This document shows positions 56,845 to 64,000 of a DNA stretch of 64,000 bases, piece by piece. A program made the position numbers and the translations under genes. The DNA lies in assembly GCA_958510875.1 (NCBI GenBank), contig OY294067.1:236572361-236636360 (forward strand), read 5' to 3'. The notes under the pieces were generated by a model that saw nothing but the letters and a program-made list of their open reading frames with translations, made no database searches and was not told the origin of the DNA. Source of the DNA: Endomychus coccineus (taxonomy: Eukaryota > Arthropoda > Insecta > Coleoptera > Endomychidae). How positions within the stretch are numbered: the stretch's first letter is position 1; every line of letters begins with the position of its first letter.

Positions 56845-59800
56845 AAAAAACTGAAGTCAAAATTTGCAGCAGGCCCTGATAATCAACCATCGTTTTTTCT
56901 TAAGGACTGTGCAGAAGCTTTAGCTAAACCGTTAACTTTTATTTTGAACTACCGCTATAAAAGCGGTAACATTTCCCTGTATGTGGAAATTTGTTGAGAT
57001 TTGTTCCATGCTCAAATAAGGATCTAAGTCTGTAATTACCAATTACCGGACGATAGCTATAATTCCTAACTTCAGTAAAATCTTTTAGTCAGTTATATAC
57101 GATACAATTTATACTCACGTTAAAAAACAAATCTCTACTCATCAACATGGATTTACATCCGATAGATCCACAACTATTAATCTGGTCTCAATCACTCAAT
57201 ATCTGTCAGAAGTTATTCATGATGGTGGTCAAGTTGACGTTATATATACGAACTTCATATAAACTAGATCACAATTTGATGTTAATGAAATTAACTTGGT
57301 TTTACTCAAAGTGAAATTAGCTTCTCTGCAACGTATCTTGAGAGTAGAGGTAAATTTGTAAGTACCTGGTATCAAATCGAATATCTTCATTTCCGAATCC
57401 GGTGTACCTCAGGGGTGAACTCTTGGCCCTTTATTCATTGTGTTCTTCATCAACGATATATTATTGAATATGAGATGTAATGCCTATTTTATGCGGATGA
57501 TCTTAAACTATACGATCCCATTAACTAACTTCTGTGCAACGTATCTTAAGAGTCGAGGTCAATATGTATAGTATCATGGTAATGATCGAATATCTTCATT
57601 TCCGAATACGATGTCTCAGGGATTTTCTATTGGCCCTTTATTCTTTGTCTTCTTCATAAATGATATAATATTGAATACGAAATGTAATGTCTATTTTATG
57701 CGGATGATCTTAAACTATACGATCCCATTAATCAACTTCTCCGCAAAGTAACTTAAGATGTGGTGGTCTATTTGTATAGTATCATGGTATCAAATCGAAT
57801 ATCTTCATTTCCGAATCTGGTCTACTTCAGGTACTTACTCTTGGCCTTTCATTCCCTATGTTCTTCATCATTGATATATTATTGAATACGAAATGTAATG
57901 CCTATTTCACGCGGATGATCTTAAACTATACTATCCCATTAATTAACTTCTCTGCAAAGTATCTTAAGAGTAGTGGTCTATTTGTATAGTATCATGGTAT
58001 CAAATCAAATATCTTCATTTCCGAATTCGGTGTACCTCAGGGACCTACTATTGGCCCTTTATTCATTGTGTTCTTCATCAATGATATATTATTGAATACG
58101 AAATGTAATGCCTATTTTACGCGGATGATCTTAAACTATACGATCACATTAATTAACTTCTCTGCAAAGTATCTCAAGAGTAGTGGTCTTTTTGTATAGT
58201 ATCATGGTATCAAATCGAATATGTTCATTTCCGAATCCGGTGTACCTCAGCAAAATACTCTTGGCCCTTTATTTATTGTGTTCTCCATCAACGATATATT
58301 ATTGAATACGAAATGTAACGCCTATTTTACGCGGATGATCTTAAACTATACGATCACATTAACTAACTTCTCTGCAACGTATCTTAAGAGTAGAGGTCAA
58401 TATGTATAGTATCATGGTAATGATCGAATATCTTCATTTCCGAATACGATGTACCTCAGGGATGTTCTATTGGCCCTTTATTCTTTGTGTTCTTCATAAA
58501 TGATATAATATTGAATACGAAATGTAATGTCGATTTTATGCGGATGATCTCAAACTATACGATCCCATTAATTAAGTTCTCTGCAAAGTAACTTAAGATG
58601 TGGTGGTCTATTTGTATAGTATCATGGTATCAAATCGAATATCTTCATTTTCGAATCTGGTGTACTTCAGGTACTTACTCTTGGCCTTTTATTTCCTGTG
58701 TTCTTCATCAATGATATATTATTGAATACGAAATGTAATGCCTATTTTACGCGGATGATCTTAAACTATACGATCCCATTAATTAGCTTCTCTGCAACGT
58801 ATCTTAAGAGTAGAGGTAAATTTGTAAGTACCTGGTATCAAATCGAATATCTTCATTTCCGAATCCGGTGTACCTCAGGGATGTGCTCTTGGCCCTTTAT
58901 TCATTGTGTTCTTCATCAACGATATATTATTGAATTTGAAATGTAATGCCTATTTTACGCGGATGATCTTAAACTATACGATCCCATTATTAACTTATCT
59001 ACAAAGTATCTTGAGAGTAGTGGTCTATTTGTATAGTATCATGGTATCAAATCGAATATCTTCATTTCCGAATCCGGTGTACCTCAGGGACATACTATTG
59101 CCCCTTTATTCATTGTGTTCTCTATCAACGATATATTACGAAATGCCTATTTTACGAGGATAATCTTAGACGATCCCATTAATAATCTACAACTTGCAGA
59201 AGGCTTTAAATGTAATCACAAGCTGGAGCTTAGTTAATATCTGCCCTTGATTTAAGCCGGTCAGATACCATGAAAGACACTTTGAGATTCTAAACTGTCT
59301 TTTGCTGACCATATTCAAAACATCGTATCCTCGTCCTTTAGGTCTTATAATATCATTGCTTTTTTTTATTAATAATACGCAACTCTACTGAAATCAATAA
59401 TATAGCTACTTTTCACGTGCTATTCAATTCTTTTGTCAGATCTAATTTAAGGTATGAAAATATTGTTTGGAATCCGAACTATCGAGTACACATCAGATCT
59501 CTTGAAAGCATTCAAAGGAAGCTTTAAAAGATTCTCTGTTTGAAGGTAGATGGTTTTTATCCAATGGAGGTTATAGGCCATGGTCAGGGGCACTTCTTGA
59601 AAACGAATCATTATATGTTCCTACAATTATTACTCCCAGCAAGTCTTTATTCTATTTGAGAACAAGTAATACTAATTTATTATATTTTTCACCACTGTAT
59701 AATGTGTCGCAGTGACTAAGCTATTGAATCCAGTGTTGATATATTTAACAACTGCATTAAGCATTTGGTTCGTCATTAAAATGAGAAATACTTTCTAATC

Positions 59801-60058
59801 CATGTGTTTATTATTACTTTTTCTTTGTACCTTATAACTTGTTCTTTCAATTAAAGTTCATTATGATTTATTATTCACTATGATTGTAACTAGGATTGTT
59901 ATTTAGGTAGGTACTTGTAAGTCATTGAAATTACTACATCTCTTACTCTTATTCTTCTAATGATTCAAATCTTATCATGTTTCCTACCCTATTTTTAGTG
60001 AAACTTGAGTTCTGTATGGGTATGGGTTTTGATGAATGAATAAATAAATAAATAAATT
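56845..60058 (+). mobile_element. LINE with amplified RT core and (TAAA)n tail
   Basis: Before the array: FAAGPDNQPSFFLKDCAEAL and LTFILNYR.KSG (56860-56960), HGFTSDRSTT-like text (57145-57180) and ITQYLSEVIHDGGQVDVIYT (57195-57260), the RT fingers. After the array: LQKALNVITSW (59190-59225), then decayed thumb and C-terminal text with LESIQRK.-like words near 59500. The 3' end is AATGAATAAATAAATAAATAAATT (60034-60058), a LINE microsatellite tail. Many stops. The 5' end is missing (truncated). Different family from the LINEs at 1.3 and 41 kb. Confidence 0.75.
57318..59185 (+). repeat. nine tandem copies of a 209-bp RT catalytic-core segment
   Basis: Each unit runs from CTTCTCTGCAA.GTATCTTAAG through SGVPQG..LGPL.FVFFINDILLNTKCNA to the YADDLKLYDPI block. 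The catalytic GCGGATGAT recurs at 57493, 57700, 57911, 58121, 58331, 58540, 58751 and 58959, with a degenerate ninth at 59156 (spacings 207, 211, 210, 210, 209, 211, 208, 197). Units 2 and 6, and 3 and 7, share private variants about 840 bp apart, so there is a higher-order repeat of four monomers. Each unit has stops; it is not translated. Confidence 0.92.
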
Positions 60059-60151
60059 ATTGGTGCTTTAGCAACAATACAAAACAGGATCTTACCAAAA
60101 ACGATAAAATAATTTTAATCGCTATTCACCACCTTAAATAGAAAAACCTAT

Positions 60152-62992
60152 TTAGTCCGGTAAAATTAGCCAATTATCCCAGGAAATTTTCCGGACTCAA
60201 CCAAATGAGATGCGGTTTTTTGCAAACTGTTCGGGAGGCCAAATAGATCATTTAAACAATATAACATATTGCCGCTAGGACGTTCTCTAGCTTTGGGAGC
60301 ATAAATTGGCCAATTTTCTTGTCCAATTCATGGTAAAATTCGGGAAATCCTTAAATAGTTTGCAAAGTGACCAAAATATCCCACTCGGGGGTTTTCGAGG
60401 TCGCTAATCAAGTTTCCGACTTCAGATTTTACATTTGACTATTTCCTGGGGAGTAATTGGCCAATTATTGCCCCAAAAAAGGGTCAAATTTTCAAAAAAT
60501 TTTTAAATGTCAAAAAAAATTGTGCTAGGGGATTTTGGAAGTCGCTGATCAAGATTCCGACAGATTTTACATTTACCACTTTCTGGAGGATGAATCACAA
60601 ATTATTGCCTGAAAAATGGCAAATTTTCAATTGCAAATAGTTAATTAATAATTTTGTTACACAGGATCTACTTTCATTAACACCAAAAAAACACAAGATA
60701 TATATTATTATAAAATACTTATTAATATTAATATTAATTAATATTTGTTATATTTAAAGGAACAAATTATTTGGACACGTAATATTAACACTTCAAGGTC
60801 TTATAACAACACACGTGCATTCATGTGCATTAACGTTTTTTTTATGCGTCTGCAGACGACATACTTACTATGCAAGACGACGCGCATCCAACAATTCAAA
60901 AAGTGCGCCGATAGGGGAAGTTAAGATGCGCATGATTCAAAAGATGCTACAGCAGTTGTGAAGACGGACAGGAGAATGTAAGAATAAAATAGCATTCTCT
61001 CCTATAAAATATCGGGCCCTATTCGACTCCTCACAGATAAAAGAAAACCTGCTCTTCTATAATATAATGTACAATAATATATATTGTATATAATAATTTT
61101 TCATCTTTATTTGCGTTTTAAATATTATTGTATACTATTAAGATGCTGATGTAAATGATTGTGAAACATTTTGCAAATATTATTTTGAGTTATTCTAATA
61201 AAATGAAAAAAAAATTGATGTTTATTATTATTTTCAATTAGAAATTGGTCATTTTTCAGTCAATAATTGGCCAATTATTTCCCAGGAAATAGTAAAATCT
61301 GACATCGAAATCTTGATCAGCGCCCTCGAAAACCCCCGAGTGGGATTTTTTAGCCACTTTGCGAACTATTTGTCGATTTGCCCCATTGTAGGGGCAATAA
61401 TTGGCCAATTACTCCCCAGGAAATAGTTAGATGTAAAATCTGACATCAAAATCTTGAACAGTGCCCTCGAAAACCCCCGAGTGGGATTTTTTGGCCACTT
61501 TGCGAACTAATTGTCGATTTGCCCCATTTTTGGGGCAATAATTGGCCAATTACTTCCCAGGAAATAGTTAAATGTAAAATCTGACATCAAAATCTTGATC
61601 AGTGCCCTCGAAAACCCCCGAGTGGGATTTTTTGGCCACTTTGCAAACTAATTGTCGATTTGCCCCATTTTTGGGGCAATAATTGGCCAATTACTTCCCA
61701 GGAAATAGTCAAATGTAAAATCTGACGTCGGAATCTTGATCAGCGACCTCGAAAACCCCCGAGTGGGATTTTTTGGCCACTTTGCAAACTATTTGTCGAT
61801 TTGCCCCATTTTTTGGACAATAATTGGCCAATTACTTCCCAGGAAATAGTCAAATGTAAAATCTGACGTCGAAATCTTGATCAGCGACCTCGAAAACCCC
61901 CCGAGTGGGAATTTTTGGCCACTTAGCGAACTAATTGTCGATTTGCCCCATTTTTGGCGCAATAATTGGCCAATTACTTCCCAGGAAATAGTCAAATGTA
62001 AAATCTGACGTCGGAATCTTGATCAGCGACCTCGAAAAATCCCCGAGTGGGATTTTTTGGCCACTTTGCAAACTATTTGTCGATTTGCCCCATTTTTTGG
62101 ACAATAATTGGCCAATTACTCCCCAGCAAATAGTTAATGTAAAATCTGAAGTCGGAATTTCGATCAGCGACCTCGAAAACTCCCATGTGGGATTTTTTGG
62201 CCACTTTGCGAACTAATTGTCGATTTGCCCCATTGTAGGGGCAATAATTGGCCAATTACTCCCCAGGAAATAGTTGAATGTAAAATCTGACAGCAAAATC
62301 TTGATCAGTGCCCTCGAAAACCCCCGAGTGGGATTTTTTGGCCACTTTGCGAACTAATTGTCGATTTGCCCCATTTTTGGGGCAATAATTGGCCAATTAC
62401 TTCCCAGGAAATAGTCAAATGTGGAATCTGACGTCGGAATCTTGATCAGCGACCTCGAAAACCCCCCGAGTGGGATTTTTTGGCCACTTTGCAAACTATT
62501 TGTCGATTTGCCCCATTTTTTGGACAATAATTGGCTAATTACTCCCCAGGAAATAGTTAATGTAAAATCTGAAGTCGGAATTTCGATCAGCGACCTCGAA
62601 AACCCCCATGTGGGATTTTTTGGCCACTTTGCGAACTATTTGTCGATTTGCCCCATTTTTGGGGCAATAATTGGGCCAATTACTCCCCAGGAAGTGGTCA
62701 AATGTAAAGTCTGTGTCGGAATCTTCATCAGTGACCTCGAAAACCCTCGAGTGGGACTTTTTGGCCACTTTGCGAACTATTTAAGGATTTCCCGAATTTT
62801 ACCAAAAATTGGACATGAAAATTGGCCAATTTATGCTCCCAAAGCTAGAGAACGTCCTAGCGGCAATATGTTATATTGTTCAAATGATCTATTTGGCCTC
62901 CCGAACAGTGTGCAAAAAACCGCATCTCATTTGGTTGAGTCAGGAAAATTTCTTGGGTTGTCAAAAAAAATCTTCTAATTTGACCGGACTAA
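60152..62992. mobile_element. 2.84-kb TIR element with 141-bp tandem repeats
   Basis: Starts TTAGTCCGG and ends CCGGACTAA. The left 250 bp (GATGCGGTTTTTTGCAAACT, CGCTAGGACGTTCTCTAGCT) return inverted at 62770-62992 with few changes. Next to the right arm lies the 141-bp array; the left side has only two diverged units in inverse orientation (60370-60640). The central 60650-61250 is AT-rich with no frame. No transposase, so it is non-autonomous; target duplication unclear. Confidence 0.8.
61257..62785. repeat. eleven tandem 141-bp units
   Basis: The landmark CAATAATTGGCCAATTA occurs at 61261, 61395, 61536, 61677, 61818, 61960, 62102, 62242, 62383, 62525 and 62666 (spacing mostly 140-142). Each unit also holds CGAAAACCCCCGAGTGGGAT and TTTGGCCACTTTGCGAACTA. 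Variants alternate (TTGGGGCAAT against TTTGGACAAT), suggesting duplication of multi-unit blocks. Confidence 0.92.
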
Positions 62993-63479
62993 TTATACCA
63001 AAATATAGAGATAGATAACTAGATATGTAAAATTACCAACATAAGTGCATTTAAATGCATAGCTCGTAATTTTGACCTACCTTTGCTGCAAAAGTCCCAG
63101 CCGTGAAAACGTACTTTCTGATTGGACGCCTGTTAGGTGGTACGATTAACAAATATTTCTAACATAAATGGAGATTCTGGGCACGACAACCATCATAGTC
63201 AAAAAGTGCCATTTGCTCTGGCAGTTGCAACGAGCGATATTGGTCTTGTGGACGCAGACACAATTTTCAATTACCATATTAATTTTTCTTTCAATGGTAC
63301 TCCTTAATTATCTTGATGCGGTTCATTTCTAAAATAGGAACATCGCCTTCGTCATATTTTCTTTGTAGCAAATTTTTGATAAATTTTGGATATTGCCCTA
63401 GTAACCGGTTTATCAAAGAGTAATTAATCTGATCTTTCTATATACCGCAAGTTCCTCAATGATATGCGAATATTTTAAG
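62993..63479. other. spacer, nothing recognised
   Basis: No gene or repeat recognised. Confidence 0.4.
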
Positions 63480-64000
63480 GGGTGATTCTTTTAAGTAAAA
63501 CAGTTCCTATAAACCTGTCCTAAAAGGCTCTGTTTTCGATATACATGATGGCAAAGTTTTATTTTTTCAGGTTTTTTCAAAAATCCAGAAAATGGTTTGA
63601 GATATTGAGCAATTTTAACAAAAAAAAGTCGTACGCCACTGAGCTTTTTCGATCTAGATATTTTTTTGGCTAGGCCTGTAAGGCTAACCCATAACTAGAA
63701 GACTGATTTTTTGGCTAGGTCAAAAAATCTAGATCGAAAAAGCTCAGTGGCGGACGACTTTTCTTGTTAAAAGTGCTGTAAGGCTAACCCATAACTACAA
63801 CACTGATTAAATTTTAAAACAACTTATCAAGGGAAAAAGCGTGTTCCGAAGTCACATTAATCTGTCCCAAAACTCAGCTCAATATCTCACACCATTTTCA
63901 AGATTGTTGAAACCTAAAAAAAATAAAACTTTGCCATCTTGTATATCGAAAACAGAGCATTTTAGAAGATTTATACGAACTTTTTTACTTAAAATTGACC
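63480..64000. repeat. inverted-repeat element reaching the window edge
   Basis: The left arm (GGCTCTGTTTTCGATATACA, GGCAAAGTTTTATTTTTTCAGG, TTTGAGATATTGAGC) returns inverted at 63870-63995. A second, inner inverted pair (CACTGAGCTTTTTCGATCTAGA at 63637 and inverse at 63731) and a direct pair (TGTAAGGCTAACCCATAACTA at 63677 and 63777) sit in the middle. The outer right end is probably just beyond the window. Confidence 0.65.

Noticed and set aside
58221..59163. Several 60-85 codon frames with INDILL motifs that could be separate RT genes.
   Set aside because: They are out-of-frame windows onto the tandem RT-core units; none contains a start-to-stop RT domain.
61257..62785. Regularly spaced repeats resembling a CRISPR array.
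   Set aside because: Units are tandem with no unique spacers, far longer than CRISPR repeats, and the genome is eukaryotic.
61257..62978. 141 bp equals 47 codons, so the array might encode a 47-residue repeat protein (a 185-codon frame is open at 62421-62978).
   Set aside because: Most units carry a stop in every frame around GGAAATAGTTAAATG, unit lengths of 140 and 142 bp break the frame, and the open frame exists only where a base is lost. It is a noncoding satellite.

Overview
This is AT-rich eukaryotic DNA and almost certainly an insect (at least an arthropod) chromosome. The reasons are spliced exons with GT-AG introns, no bacterial gene order, and a transposon load typical of insects: mariner, pogo-like, hAT, Penelope-like, Helentron-type, LINEs, solo LTRs and foldback/MITE elements. 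I cannot name the order or species.

Only one host gene is well supported. It lies on the + strand at about 6.09-15.14 kb, and its four visible exons join in frame to 562 codons. The coiled-coil core resembles tight junction-associated protein 1 (TJAP1/PILT). The first coding exon is not found. The stop is at 15138-15140, and the predicted C-terminus (QTEI) fits a class I PDZ ligand. Its long second intron (8.16-13.60 kb) holds a tandem repeat, a truncated Helentron and a Penelope-like relic. A weaker host candidate is a gene start near 23.58-23.77 kb: a GC-rich 5' end, a possible 74-bp leader intron and a short first coding exon.

Layout. 0.3-0.9 kb: pogo-style MITE. 1.3-2.5 kb: LINE relic (-). 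2.5-4.4 kb: pogo-like transposon, broken transposase. 4.6-5.6 kb: inverted and direct repeats. 6.1-15.1 kb: the TJAP1-like gene. 15.35-19.53 kb: Tc1/mariner-like relic followed by a hAT element that itself contains a second hAT. 19.6-20.0 kb: Penelope terminal repeat. 21.3-22.4 and 24.3-25.7 kb: foldback elements. 28.3 kb: 256-bp solo LTR. 29.9-31.0 kb: deleted mariner. 31.4-32.95 kb: foldback carrying a core also seen at 9 and 54 kb. 33.7-36.1 kb: two Penelope relics. 37.08-38.59 kb: non-autonomous hAT with a MITE inside. 38.63-39.89 kb: near full-length mariner. 41.3-42.1 kb: LINE 3' end (-). 44.3-46.6 kb: LINE split by a solo LTR. 47.7-48.95 kb: long palindrome. 49.5-51.1 kb: Penelope RT and GIY-YIG relic. 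53.9-55.4 kb: LINE split by an 867-bp TIR element. 56.8-60.06 kb: LINE whose RT core is tandemly amplified nine times. 60.15-62.99 kb: 2.84-kb TIR element with eleven 141-bp repeats. 63.5 kb to the end: another inverted-repeat element.

No transposase or reverse transcriptase here reads through intact. The window is best read as one host gene in a graveyard of nested mobile elements. The most unusual structures are the RT-core satellite with higher-order periodicity, the hammerhead-ribozyme-like cores in the Penelope terminal repeats, and one shared core sequence found in three different transposon settings.
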